From Cryptomeria japonica (taxonomy: Eukaryota; Streptophyta; Pinopsida; Cupressales; Cupressaceae): a stretch of DNA of 64,000 nucleotides. The DNA lies in the NCBI RefSeq assembly GCF_030272615.1, contig NC_081410.1, positions 126,533,140 through 126,597,139 of the forward strand. Direction: 5' to 3'. The notes below the pieces were generated by a model, which was given only the letters and a program-made list of their open reading frames with translations, was not told the DNA's origin and made no database searches. The stretch's first letter is position 1, and each line of letters begins with the position of its first letter. Made by a program: the position numbers and the translations under genes. Below are positions 46,018 to 58,200 of this stretch, in pieces.

Positions 46018-46638
46018 TTAATTAACCTTCTCTTTTCCTTTCTCATTTGATCCTTCATTACCAATTAGTGGATTTCTGCTTCTACAGAACTTAGCAATAT
46101 GTCCAACCTCATTACACGCATAACATGTAGCATTGTTCTTTTGAGTTACTTTGCTAAAACCGGTGTAATTGCTTGACCTGCACTGATTAGCCATATGTCC
46201 AAATTTTCCACATGCATAACATTTAGCATTCATTCTGCAATCTTCTATCTTATGACCATACTTATAACATTTAGAACATTGACCAGGAGAAGATTTAGGG
46301 TTCTAATTTTCTCTGTTTCTACATTGCCTAGCCATGTGACTATATTTATTACAAACAAAGAATCTACCATTAAATTTATAAGCATTAAACTGCCTTACCA
46401 GTGCCTTATGGTTTTGATCTTGATTTGCACTATCAGAACTCTATCCTTGTTCAAATCCAAGTCCACTGGAATCTCCATTCTGCCTTTGTCTCTTCAATAA
46501 CTCATCAAACTGTGTTGAACTAATCTTGAATTTTTCTTTATACTCACTTGCAATAGCCAGATCATCTCTCAGAATTATCATTTGTCTCTCAAGTTCTTGT
46601 TCATTATTTTGGGATTGTACTAAATCAGTTCTCAACAT
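46018..46638 (-). pseudogene. Gag C-terminus with tandem zinc knuckles, element 4
   Basis: In order on the minus strand: a coiled-coil part (NEQELERQMIILRDDL), a conserved hinge (RQRQNGDSSGLGF) common in plant Copia gag proteins, then four knuckle repeats. The first has lost a cysteine (FVCNKYSHMARQC); the others are CSKCYKYGHKIEDC, CYACGKFGHMANQC and CYACNEVGHIAKFC. Knuckles bind RNA during packaging. Stops separate the parts. Coiled-coil sequence continues, broken, to about 46985. Confidence 0.75.
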
Positions 46639-46989
46639 ATCATTCTCATGAACCAGCCTACCACATTCTTCAAATTTTTTTTCAGAGATACAACAAGATT
46701 TTCTTCCTTTTTCTTCCGGTCCTTAATCTCTTTAGACATCCTCATAGTTATAGCTTGTATTTCATTCCTCATAACCATGTTCTCCTGACTTAGCTTCAGA
46801 CATCTCTCATTAAGTGCATCTTTCCATCATTATCCTTATTCTACAAAAGTTCCTTCCTCCTAGCCTGAACAGATGGCAACCTCTCCTATAGGACAAGAAT
46901 GAATTCCTAGGTAGAATTCAATTCATCTTGTAGCTTCAAGTTCTTCATTTTTTTAGCATCATAATCTTCAAGTGCCACCTCAAGTTGAC

Positions 46990-47457
46990 CCTAAACCCTT
47001 TACTGGAATACCCCTTTACATAAGTATCCTCACATACATGATCTCTCTCATATATTTCACATTACATAAAATTATCATATTCTCCTATCAATCTATATAT
47101 CAAAATGATCTAATCAACTGACTTATGTACCATTTATAAATCATCATGCCTTATGTCAGCTTACAAAGATAATTACAATATGAATATACATGTCAGCTCG
47201 ATAACATAAATACATGAATATCAAAACAATTGTTGATGCCAGATCTCCAAATGATGTCAGCCTCCAATACCGATAACCTAATTCTAAACCATGTCAGCCT
47301 GCATTGCTGGTAACCAAATAAATCTATCCAACCTGTCGGTGCCGGTGAAGTGCCTTCTGGTACACAATTGAACCAAAATATGAAGCCAGAACAAGTTACC
47401 ATGTTGCCATCAATGACAACATATTGAAACCAACCAATTGAGTGTCGATTGCCAACA
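46990..47457 (-). repeat. Truncated 5' LTR of element 4
   Basis: TGTTGGCAATCGACACTCAA on the minus strand, matching 42060 downward for about 470 bp. Homology breaks at ACCCTAAACCCTTTA near 46990. Confidence 0.85.
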
Positions 47458-47462
47458 AAAAT
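47458..47462. repeat. Target-site duplication of element 4, right copy
   Basis: AAAAT, identical to 41131-41135. Confidence 0.75.
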
Positions 47463-50045
47463 CACAATATTCTTAACAAATTGCTCACATATAACACTAG
47501 AACAAAAATAATTGAGAAGTAAATAGGCTCCTTTATTGAACAGAAGGAGTTACTTGCATTACAAATCCAAAATGCTTACAAAATGCTAATATTACTCATA
47601 AGAAAATTAGTTACAAGGGTAATTCCTTGCTACTACATTAGAGAGGAAAACCCAGAACTAAATAAAGAAGAGAGGAGAAGTCTAACTTATAACAAAAGAG
47701 GCTCCAAAATTTGAAAAATTATGACTTTGGCTTTCTTGGACTTGATAATGACTGCTCCATGTCCTCAAAATCAGCTACTAACTGGTTGGGAATCATCTTC
47801 TTCAGTAGGTGGGCAGATGGAGTTGAAAATCCCTCAAAAAGGGGTTGGAACTGGAAGATGTGGGGTTGTTAATTTCTTCAAAACTCCCCTTGATGGATGA
47901 GTCACCCTTGGGGACCTTCAAATCAGGTCTTAAACTATTGTTATTGTCTCAAAATCCCCCCCAAAAGTGGGGTTTCTCTTCTGGTTGCCCCTTTTGACTT
48001 GATTTAAAAAATTAGACTTGGGTTTGACATTAATAATTACTTTGAATTTGAAATTCAAATATGTTCCTTATGATAGTAACCCCCATGATATCCTTGTGAC
48101 AATCCACCTTTATGATACTTGTATCTTATTTCTTTGATGATGACCTGTCAATAATGGTTTTATTATCATATCTCTATACAATGTACTTTGGCTCTGTCAT
48201 TTTTCTTGACTCTGTGGTTCATGACTGGACATATTCCTCATCTCTTTTACTTTTATTGTTGATCTGAACAAAATCAAACAGTGCCAATATCTGGCTTTGT
48301 CTCTACCTCCTGAGAAGATTCGTATAGATTGTTATTAATCAATAATAAAAAAGTGCTTGCATCTTGGTGTTGTTCTAGCCATTTATTGTTTACTGCTCAT
48401 AGTTTGTATAAAGTCCTGTAGCTTGACATTCTAGCTCAATGCTTATTGCGAATGCATTGATGATTCTTATCGACAAAACTTCAATGATTCCTTCACTCAT
48501 ACAAGTCCTTTGAATTTGGATTGCTATACTTCTCTTACACTACTCTGAGAATACTGTGAACCCTGCCTACTATTCCTCTTTGATTGGTTGTCACTTTGGC
48601 CTTTTTTGAATGGACTCTCTTGTGCTTTGACAATGCTATATTGACTGCTATGTCGCATATAATTTGATCTCATACTTTTACCTTTGTGATATTCTCTTCG
48701 ATGCTCTTAAATGACAGTAACAAACAAAATTTTATGTGTATTGTCATCTTATCAGCTTCTACTCTTGGAAACCCATTCTTTGATTTGTGATTGGTGTACT
48801 GGGACTGCTTATTGCTGCATTTCATGGTTTATGGAATAGTGTGCCTTTCTCTACAAGTTATTCACTGTACTTAGATGAACGTGTGCCCATTATTCAACAA
48901 CCCTAACGACTGTTACATGATTTTAAACTTTATTTACTATCTTTGTACTTGCATTATACACTGTTCTTAATATTTTGACAGTCTTTCTTTGGTGTTGTAA
49001 CTATCTTTCCATTGGACTGCAATTTGGTTGCTTTGGACCTCTATTATGACTTTGTCTCTTGGGACACCCTTCTTCAAGGTCTCCTAACAATACTTTCAAT
49101 CCTAGAGGCAATGCCCTTTGACTGTGACTTTAAACATTGCTCTGTTACTGTGTCTTCCTGGTGTCATGTCTCTTTAATTGGGAGCATTACCCTTTTGACT
49201 TAGTTACGAAGAATAGACATATCGTAAAAGAAATAGCATATTTCATCTCTTGAAATAAATGAATAAATACAAAAGAGCCATCCTCATACGAAGGAAATCT
49301 AACCACAAAGGCCAACATATATTGAAAGAAATAACAAAGGAAGTGGAAAAGATGAACACGTAGTGTTTCAAGTTTTATCTCAAAACTTACCTTTGTGTAC
49401 AACAAATACTCACTTCTTTATAGGTATGAAGATCTACTAGGATAACAACTCCTTAACTTCCCTAGGGCTACCATAGTGTGATTTTATTTGTTGTTTACTC
49501 ATAGGCGTTATGTTCTCATTAGGATCTCTCCTACTTTCTCCCTTCCATTTCTCTACCATTATCTCTAAAAATCAGAGTTTTTGGGATGTTTCAACTTGAT
49601 GGCCATTGCTAAGCAAAGCCAAAACTAGAGATTTTTCTTTACTCATAACTGTTAACTCCTCTTTGAGCTTGAGTTAGGGCATATATTTCTTGAGTATTAA
49701 TTGATAGTTTGTTGATTTTACCTTGATCACTTTTCCCTCCAGAATTCACCCTCTTAAAAAAAATTCACCATTTCACATAAATCACATGGTCCTCCTACTA
49801 GGCAACATTTAGAATAACCAAGCGAAGGTTTTAAATAATCAAGCAATACACCACCCTTTGAACTTAAAACAAAAACAAATAACTCAACATTGATTTACCA
49901 ATTAAGGCTTGAGGCTAAAATTGACAATATTTTGGTGGCCTCTATGGGGTGTTTTCCTACTAAATACATTAGGACTACTAGCCTTTTGCATTTCCATTGG
50001 GAACAAAGACTCAAGAATGTGGCTTGGGAAAACTCAAATTAGACC
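47463..50045. other. Sequence without a recognisable gene
   Basis: AT-rich, with only short open frames (under 75 codons) and no domain. The first part (CAATATTCTTAACAAATTG) is the continuation of 40646-41130. No LTR, purine tract or primer site was found. Confidence 0.45.
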
Positions 50046-50375
50046 TTGATTTTGTTGTTAGAAGCATTGAACAACAACAAAACTAAGATAGAGGAGTGCC
50101 TCAAGAACATTGCAGAGCAGAGTCTCAGCATTCTGAAAATCTCAGCCAACAACACCCGTACCCTCATTAGCAAGCTTGATGATGAAAAGGAAACCCAGGA
50201 AATTGACCTGGATGCAGAAGGAACCGAGGAAGCCCAAGGTCCCAGAACCTGTACCCATGGAAAGAGGAAGGAAAAGAAAGTGAATAAGGACCTGGAGGAG
50301 CTAAAAGCAGTTGGGGCGACCTATGATGAGCTGGTGACTAAGACAGAGGATCTGCTGAAGAAAATTACTATGTAG
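50046..50375 (+). pseudogene. Unknown short charged protein fragment
   Basis: A 109-codon open frame, highly charged and probably coiled coil (NNKTKIEECLKNIAEQ, EKKVNKDLEELKAVG, ELVTKTEDLLKKI). The same frame extends upstream with one stop near 50040, so the open part is the end of a longer decayed sequence. T-rich sequence with TTGTAATGGTTTCGGGTCC follows (50376-50560) and could be a 3' untranslated part. I do not recognise the family; it could be a retroposed gene end. Confidence 0.35.
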
Positions 50376-50765
50376 TGTCTCCTTGGGTTCTTTGCTATTT
50401 TTTGTTGTTTAGCTATTTTTTCTGTTCGCTGGTTTTTTGACCAGTCGCTTTGTATGTGGACTCTATTTTCTCAGCTTTCTATTTAACTATGTTGTAATGG
50501 TTTCGGGTCCTTAAAACCTATTTTTCATTCAATCAGAACAACAAAACTAAAAACCAAACTGAAACATGTTCATTAGCACTTAGAGGAATGGACAAAACTA
50601 AATGGAAACCTATTCTACCTTACCCTAACCAAGAATGAAGCTTTCTCAAACAAAGCCATTCACTGGTTTTGAAAAATAACATCCTTTTATTCTCAAATTA
50701 AGATGCATTACATGTTGATGAACAACTTCAAAGAGATGAAAGATAGATGTAAACACAAGCAATTG
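50376..50765. other. No gene; T-rich stretch then unique sequence
   Basis: Contains GTTGTTTAGC and CTGTTCGCTGG words and ends before the minus-strand frame. Nothing else was identified. Confidence 0.4.
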
Positions 50766-52568
50766 CTACAACATTTCTTGAAAATCATATGTAAGATCAC
50801 ATACCCTTTGATTTTGACCAAACACACTACTAGTTTGGGGTGCATATAAAATTTGGATCTGCTTCTCTTCACTATCAATCTCATGCTTGGCCTTCATCCT
50901 GGAAAGATGCCTGATTGGGCATCCTCTTGAGATGCTCATCTTAGGATATTCACTGTTGGTTTCTACTTTCTCTACAACTTCTTCAACCATAACCCATTTA
51001 TGCTTCCTTTCATGCTCCATCTAAAACACACTTGCATCCATATCAACCTCTTGAACCTTCACATCAATGTTGTCTTCAATTATTTGCTCATGGATCAACA
51101 CTTTGTAACTATCATTTCTATTCACTTGTTGATCACAACTTGTTAAATTTTCTAGTACAGACATGATATTCTTATTATCATTAGCAAATAAAGGAAGCTC
51201 AACCAATAAATCAACTTGAACCTGAGATTCAATAACCATTACATTCTCAACAACCTGCTATTCTTGATTATCTTCATGAAGAGATAAATGCTTAGTATCT
51301 AAACTTAAAAAAAAATTTCCAAGATCATCCCAAAATAAGTCGTCTTCACTCTCATTTTCATTTTGTTGTGGAAGAGGGTTGTCTTTTATCTTATTGCAGC
51401 TCTTTTGAGTGGTCAAAACATTAAAATTTTGAGCTTCTTCTCTTTGTTTTGAAGCTGATATGGCTGTAAATTGAGTTTCATTTCCTTGATCAAAAAGTGA
51501 CAACTCAAATAAAATAATTACAATTTCACAATTATCAGCCTTTTCTTGATTTAGAACCCGCAAATATTCATCTCTAACCTCTTCTACATCTTGTAGTAAA
51601 ACTAGTTTATCAATTTGAATATTTTGAATAGACGTTACAACATGTGAAAAACCTACTCTTTCTCCTTCAAGCACCTCTTTTTGCTGCTCTACAACTTGAG
51701 AGATCAAAATATTATTGGGTTCTTGAGGTTGCAACAACTTTGGGGAAGGCTTTTCTTGAGGTATTATAGACTGATCTTTCTCATAAATAGGCTTATCTTG
51801 TATCAACCATGAGGTATTGGGAATAGGAATTTCTCTTCCAAAAAATGGGTTTGGAAAATGAAGAGTTGAATGGGCTTTTTGAATTAACTCTTCATAAGGA
51901 TGCACTTGTTCAAGGATGGGTTCTTGAAATGAGTGAGGACTCCTATAACTTGGAATTTCAAATTTAAGAGATCTAGGTGACTCACCTTGTTTGAATCTAG
52001 GAACTTTGACCTTGGAAGCCTCTTTCTTGGCAAGTTTTACTCTCATCTCCACCTCTTTTGCAGCGACTTGTTGTTCAAGCTTCTCCTCAAATTGTCCCTT
52101 TTGTATTTCATACTATTGATCCTGAAGGTAGGCTTGGTAATCTACCTATTCCTACTCATGAAGATGAGCTCAATAAGACCATTCATCCTATTGCAAATCA
52201 AATTCTTGATGTCTCTTGATCTGATCTAGTCTCTCATTGAAACCTTGCGAAGTTTCTCAGACCATGTTTGTAAAGTCTTTAAGCTCCACATTTTCAATCT
52301 TTTGAGGGTGATTAGGAAGACTATACTGTTGATTTGGAATAAGATGGACTTCTTGAGGCTAATTATAAGCATGGTTAGGTTTCCATGAAGACTGAACAAT
52401 GCTAGATATGTGGTAAGTAGGATAAACATGTTGGTTACTTGTTGTAGCAAGGCTATATGGAATAAAACAAATGTCTTGGCTGCTTAAATAAGGCTGATTA
52501 GAGGGTGTAGGAGCAATGCTTTTATGATATGGTGGTGGGTATACATATTGGCCATAGAAATTTGACAT
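50766..52568 (-). pseudogene. Decayed ~600-codon unknown frame with a primer-site-like start
   Basis: One continuous frame from ATG 52568 (MSNFYGQYVYPPPYH) to 50766, interrupted by clustered stops at 52130-52230 and single stops at 52359, 51258 and 51021. The N-terminus is rich in Tyr, Pro, Gln and Asn; the middle has a charged stretch (EEKLEQQVAAKEVEMRVKLA) and many Gln/Pro; the C-terminus has RKHKWVMVEEVVEK and SVFGQNQRVCDL. Many stops are TAG or TGA where Trp would suit the context. No known domain is recognised. About 90 bp upstream lies a TAGCGACTCCG site resembling a tRNA-Arg primer site, so this may be the first frame of another LTR element whose LTR was cut by element 5. Confidence 0.5.
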
Positions 52569-52654
52569 CTTTAATCATATAATGAGCTAGAGATTAGAAT
52601 AGGAGAATAGATTTGAAAATACACCAACACTTAGATTGCTGAAACTAGTAGATT

Positions 52655-52671
52655 TGAGCTCGGAGTCGCTA
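52655..52671 (-). other. Primer-site-like sequence of a lost minus-strand element
   Basis: Minus-strand TAGCGACTCCGAGCTCA resembles TGGCGACTCCG with one G-to-A change. It sits between the frame at 52568 and the insertion point of element 5 at 52687. Confidence 0.35.
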
Positions 52672-52686
52672 GGTGTGTGTGGATCT

Positions 52687-54325
52687 TGTTGGCATGATTG
52701 GCATAACTAATGTAGATGAGTTGATGACTATATCGATAGAAGAATGATGATGACATGGTCAGTTATTTGTGTTTTCATTGATGTCAACCTATTTAAATTA
52801 ATGTTTGATGATGGTTACAGATGAACTTTGATGTCTGACTTGTTGGATAAGACATTTGGTCTACCGGATTTAGAATTTGTAAGTATGATAGGGTTTACCG
52901 ACAAGACTGAGAATTAGGACTTCAACTAGTAAAAGAAAACATTTTGATTGAATCGGTAAATCGGTGATGGTTGGAGACTTATGGTTTGAGACATAAGCTT
53001 TTATGATGGATTCGTGTATGTGATCGGAACTGCATCCTATGTTGATTACTGTAAGGCATGTTTTGAATTTTTGATGGAGTTGTGCTAGGGTTTTAGTAGG
53101 GTTTTAGGATTGGTGATGAATTCACTCAATGGGTAATGAATTTTGATATGACAGTGATTGGTGGAAAATCTATATGAAGGAGATAACACAACACAACCTG
53201 CGTGAATAATTTGAATTGTGTTTTGGCACGGAAGATGGTAGAATTTCTCGGGAATGTGCAAAGTGCTTAGCGGAATATTCTAAGGGTTTGAATTTTGTAC
53301 AGATTGGATCTTTGTGATGGGTTATGAATAATCAACAGTTGATATTGCATTGAAAATTGTTGTAATGATCTGGATATTGATATGATATGATCTATATTGT
53401 AAATTCAAGATGTAATTAGGTTTTATGGCCGACTTAGTTGTTATGGCTATTTAGGGTGACACAACTGATGTTTCATGTGTTAGTGGCATTAGGAGAATGA
53501 TTTAAGCCATCCTAGAGAAGATGGATATCTACCTGAGTGTTGCAGACTGTGAAGCATAACTGGATCTGATTTAGCAAGCTAAAAGTGCAAAGTAACAGAT
53601 CATTTTCACTGTTGTTCCCTAACAATTACAACAACTTAAATCTCTTAGCCGGGTAGGTCCTAATAGGCCTTTTCCATCTAAGTCCCCTAACAGGGCAGCT
53701 CACAAAAGAGTGTTTAAATCCTCTAACCAGGTTGATCCTAACAAATCATTAAGCTCCTAGCTGGAGTGATAGGCAAATCCCTTAACCGAGTGACTCCTAA
53801 CAGGGTCTGCTCCTAACTAGGCGTATTGTAAGCTCCTAACCGGGTTAAGCTCCTAACATAGCATACTTTGAAAGAGTACAAATTATTGTGGGTACCAATC
53901 CCCACCATGGTTTTTCCCATTTGGGTTTCCATGTCAAAAATCTTGGTGTTCATGTGTGGACTATCTTTTCATAGTGTTTATGTTTTGATGCATTATTTCT
54001 GATTATTGGTTATGATAAGTTTACTGCTATTTATCAGAGATTTGTAAGTGCTTACCAGTAATGTTAATGAATTGATAGATGAAGTATTCTAATCTAATAA
54101 TAAGTCAGTATGAGTATGTGTTGATCAGATATCTAGTTGGTGAATATTCTAATTAATAAGATTGCATAAGTGGGTAACAAGTGTATGAGATTTGCTAAAT
54201 AGATAGATTCATGTATTAAATGATTTCAGATTTGTTGCAAATGGTTTTTTGATTTGAAGTTATAAATTGTGTTAATACTGATTCACCCCCCTCTTAGTAT
54301 TAATCAGATCCTCATAGGATTAACA
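52687..54325 (+). repeat. 5' LTR of element 5
   Basis: TGTTGGCATGATTGGC to CATAGGATTAACA, 1639 bp. It holds repeated CTCCTAACCGGGT-like words (about 53640-53850) and the TACCAATCCCCACCATGG phrase near 53885. Its first ~810 bp match 58938-59747. Confidence 0.92.
53640..53860 (+). repeat. Degenerate short repeats in the element 5 LTR
   Basis: CTCCTAACCGGGT, CCCTAACAGGG and CTCCTAACTAGG words recur about ten times. Confidence 0.65.
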
Positions 54326-54327
54326 AT

Positions 54328-54339
54328 TGGTATCAGAGC
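54328..54339 (+). other. Primer binding site of element 5 (initiator tRNA-Met)
   Basis: TGGTATCAGAGC, the standard plant Copia primer site, two bases after the LTR end. Confidence 0.95.
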
Positions 54340-54400
54340 TGTGGTCCTCTATGTGCAGAAAAGTTTAATCGCTTGAGGAAAAGATTCTGAGGAAGACAAG

Positions 54401-54982
54401 ATGATGAAGAAAGAGGGTCTGAAATTCAACAAGGATAAATATAAGATCTAGAAAGACAGAATGGAGATATATCTCAAAGGTCTTGGTGCTCAATACTAGA
54501 AACATGTTGAAACAATATATGTGGCTCCTACTACTGCTTCCTTGACACTTGACGAACTTAAAAATCAGCAGGAGAACATGCAAGCCCTTGAAGCTATTAT
54601 AAGTACTTTATCTGATTCTGAATATATTGATGTTCAAGGATTGGAAATTGCACATGAGGTTTGGAAAAAATTAGAAACAATTCATGGAGGAGATGAGCAT
54701 GTACAAAGAGCAAAAGAGGAAAGCTTGAGAGGAAAATTTGATGATATGAAAATGCAAGAAGGAGAAAACATTGCACATTATGGTCAGAGAATTAAAGAAG
54801 TTGTTGGTGGTATAAAAGTTGTTGGTGGTAAAATTGATGATGATGTGGTGGTAAGTAAAATGCTCAAAACTCTTCAACCTCAGTATGCTATTAGAGTACC
54901 AGCAATCCAAGAATTGAGATCCATTTCAAAGGATAAGGTAATTGTTGACTCTTTGATTGGTAAGCTTACAACCTTGAGTTAA
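54401..54982 (+). pseudogene. Gag of element 5
   Basis: Starts at ATG 54401 with two early TAG stops (54449 and near 54498), then stays open to 54982. It has the Copia gag core: AHEVWKKLETIHGG, then RAKEESLRGKFDDMKM, NIAHYGQRIKEVV, and VVSKMLKTLQPQY. A decayed tail with traces of a zinc-knuckle region (CSKIGHIA near 55218) runs to the start of the next frame. Gag forms the particle; this copy is inactive. Confidence 0.82.
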
Positions 54983-55257
54983 ATAGTTTTGATAATAGTA
55001 CGGCAAAATCTATTGAATCTGCTTTTAAAGCTTCTGTTATTGGTTCATCTACTAGAAAAAATGTATGTCAAAGTCATGAGTGCAGATCTAGTCATGGAGG
55101 TAATAGGGAAAGTGAAGACAATGAAGATCAAGTAATGAAACTTGAAGCACTGCTAGCCAAGAGATTTCCAAGAGGCACTGGTAAGTATAAATGAAAGCTA
55201 CCTTTAAAGTATTTCTCTTGTAGTAAGATTGGTCATATTGCTGCTAACTTCCCTAAC

Positions 55258-58200
55258 ATGGATAAGAAATATAAGTTCAAGAAATTCAAAGGGAAAGGCA
55301 GAAAACACTATTATGTTGCAGTGGATGAAGGTGTGACCGATGAAGAATCTAAAGATGAAGATGACAATGAAGAGATTGTGTTTGTAGTTGTAAAGGAGGA
55401 ATTGTCTGATGAGAAGGCACTATTTTCTCATGTAGAAAATAGTAATGAATGGATTATAGATAGTGGTTGTTCACACCATATGACTGAAAACATCTTAAGA
55501 ATTCCAATTGGTTTCATTTTCTTAACTCTTAATGAATTTGATGGAGGTGTTGTTAGATTTGGAAATGACTCTCCCTGCATGGTGAAAGGTAAAGGTTCTA
55601 TTTGTTTGAATGAGAAGAATACTACTGATGATGTATTTTGGGTTGATGGTCTGAAACATAATTTGTTAATTGTTGGACAACTAAATGATAAAGGTTATTT
55701 GCTTGACTTTAATGGTTGAATTTGCAGAATCCTTGGAGGAAATGGTGAATTGATTGCTACCAGAAAACAAACAAGAGGTAACTTATTTCATTTAAATGAT
55801 AATGTCAATAGTTGTCTAGTTGCAAAGATGAAAGACAACTGGCTATGGCACAAGAGATGTTGTCATATTAATTTTGATAACTTGGTGAAGGTAAGAAAGT
55901 CTAGTGTTGTGAGAGGATTACCACAAATTGTTAAACCGGATAATGTGATATGTAAAGACTGCCAAATTGGTAAGATGACCTCTATTTCATTTAAGATAAA
56001 GAAGTATACATCTGGAAATATTCTGGATTTGGTTCATACTGATCTCTGTGGTCCTATGAGAACAAAAATCTATTTTGGTGATAGATATTTTATGCTTTTT
56101 ACCGGTGACTATTCTAAGATGATGTGGGCTATATTCCTAAAGGAGAATCTAAAGCCTTTAGTAAATTTAAAGCATTTAAAGCTCTAGTTGAGAATGAGAC
56201 TGATAAAAAATTGAAATACTTAAGATCTGATCGAGGAGGAGAATTCATATCTGATGAGTTTGTCAAGTATTGTGATGAACAGGGTATAAAAAGACAAATG
56301 TCTACTCCAAGGACACCACAACAAAATGGTGTAGCATAAAGGATGAACAAAACAATTGTTGATGCTAGTAGAACAATGTTATTACAAGGTAATATGCCTA
56401 AGATGTTTTGGAGAGAAGCGGTAAGTATTGTAGTCTACACATTAAACCAGATACTTGTAAAGAAAGACAACAATAAGACACCTTATGAGCTATGGTATGG
56501 CAAAAATCCTTGTGTTAATTATTTCAAAATCTTTGGAAGTCAACATTTTATTAAAAAAGATAACTACACTGGAAAGTTTGATGCAAAATTTGATGAATAA
56601 ATATTTCTTGGTTATTCTTCTAAAAGAAAAGCATATAAATGCTATAATAAGAGAACTAAGAAAATAGTTGAAAGTGTTAATGTGAAGGTGGATGATTTGT
56701 CAAATAAATCTGAAGGATCAAGTAGGTCTGAACCTGAAAAAGATGACAATGAAGAAAGACTAGTGATATTTGAACTGGAAGCACAGAATAATGATCAACC
56801 ATCAAATGCAGTATTAGGTGCTCAACCGGTAAGCAAGGATAGTGAAGAAGAAAGTAGTGAATCGACTGGTGAATCAGATGAGGAAGATGCAGAACCGACA
56901 CAGATTATACCTAGATATGTGAGATTAAATCACTCTCAGGACCAGATAATTGGTGATAAGAAGGCAGGTGTGTAGACCAGGAGGAAGATTACAGAAAATT
57001 CTTGTTGATCTCTACAATGGAACCCAAGATAGTTAAGGAAGCACTCAAAGATGATGACTGGGTGAAAGAAATGAATGAGGAATTATATCAAATAGAGAAA
57101 AATCAGACATGGTCACTTATTCCTAGATTGGAGGACAAGAATGTGATTGGAACTAAATGGGTCTTCGGGAATAAGTTAAATGAAGATGGAAAAGTGGTAA
57201 GAAATAATGCAAGGTTGGTCTGCAAAGGATATGCACACGAAGAAGGTGAAAAATATGGTGAAAATTTTGCACCGGTTGCAAGATTGGAAGGAGTAAGGAT
57301 GGTCCTGGCATTTGCTGCATGTAAGGGATTCAAAGTTTACCAAATGGATGTCAAGTCAACCTTTTTGAATGGAATTATTGAAGAGGAAGTATACATTGAA
57401 CAACTAGATGATTTTTCCTTGACTGATGATAAGGACATGGTATGTAAATTGCATAAAGCTTTGTATGGTCTAAAGTAGGCACCAAGAGCATGGTATGAGA
57501 GATTACATGCACATTTGATCAAGATTGGATTCTAGCGTACCAACGAGGACAGTAATATTTATCTAAAAATTGATGGAGACAAGATGCTAATAGCTGAATT
57601 ATCTGTAGAGGACATAAATTTTTGTGGAGATGATAATACGAGTATGGACTTTGCTGATGAGATGAAAAAGGAATTCGAGATGTCTCTAATCGGTGAAATA
57701 AAGTTCTTTATTGGATTGCAGATCCAAGAACTAGATGGTGGTATTTTTATCTGTCAAAGCAAGTATATTAAAGAGGGTGCTGAAGACTTTTGGCATGGAA
57801 GACTATAAACCGATAGGTACACCTATGGTAATAGGCTGCAAGTTGACAAAGCATGATGACTCACCTGATGTTAGTGAAACATAATACAGGTCTATGATTG
57901 GTAAACTAAATTTTGTTGTACATAGCAGGCCAAACATTGCACATGTTGTTGGGTTAGTTGCAAGATTCCAAAAAGAGCCCAAAGAAAGTCACATGGTGGT
58001 TGTTAAGAGGATTTTTTGATATCTTAAAGGAACATTAGACTATGGATTATGGTATCCCTGGAAAGGAAATTTTGCTTTAAATGTTTTAACTAATGCAAAT
58101 TGGGCAGACAATGTGGATGATATGAAAAGCACAACCGGTGGAGCTTTTCTACTTGGAGGAAGACTTGTAGCATGGAAAAGCAAGAAAAAAACTTGTGTTT

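Larger units (their letters stand above)
41136..47457 (-). mobile_element. Element 4: pol-less LTR element with gag knuckles and a long non-pol frame
   Basis: Minus-strand element with a 925-bp 3' LTR (41136-42060), a partial 5' LTR (46990-47457) and 5-bp duplication AAAAT. The LTR starts TGTTGGCAATTGACACTC and shares with Copia LTRs the CCACGGTGGGAATTG/GTTTTTCC phrase and a C-run near its end. The interior encodes the C-terminal part of a gag with tandem zinc knuckles (46018-46638) and then a separate ~1050-codon frame (45530-42357). No protease, RT, RNase H or integrase is visible. A deletion at about 46990 removed the rest of the 5' LTR, the primer site and the gag start. Confidence 0.78.
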
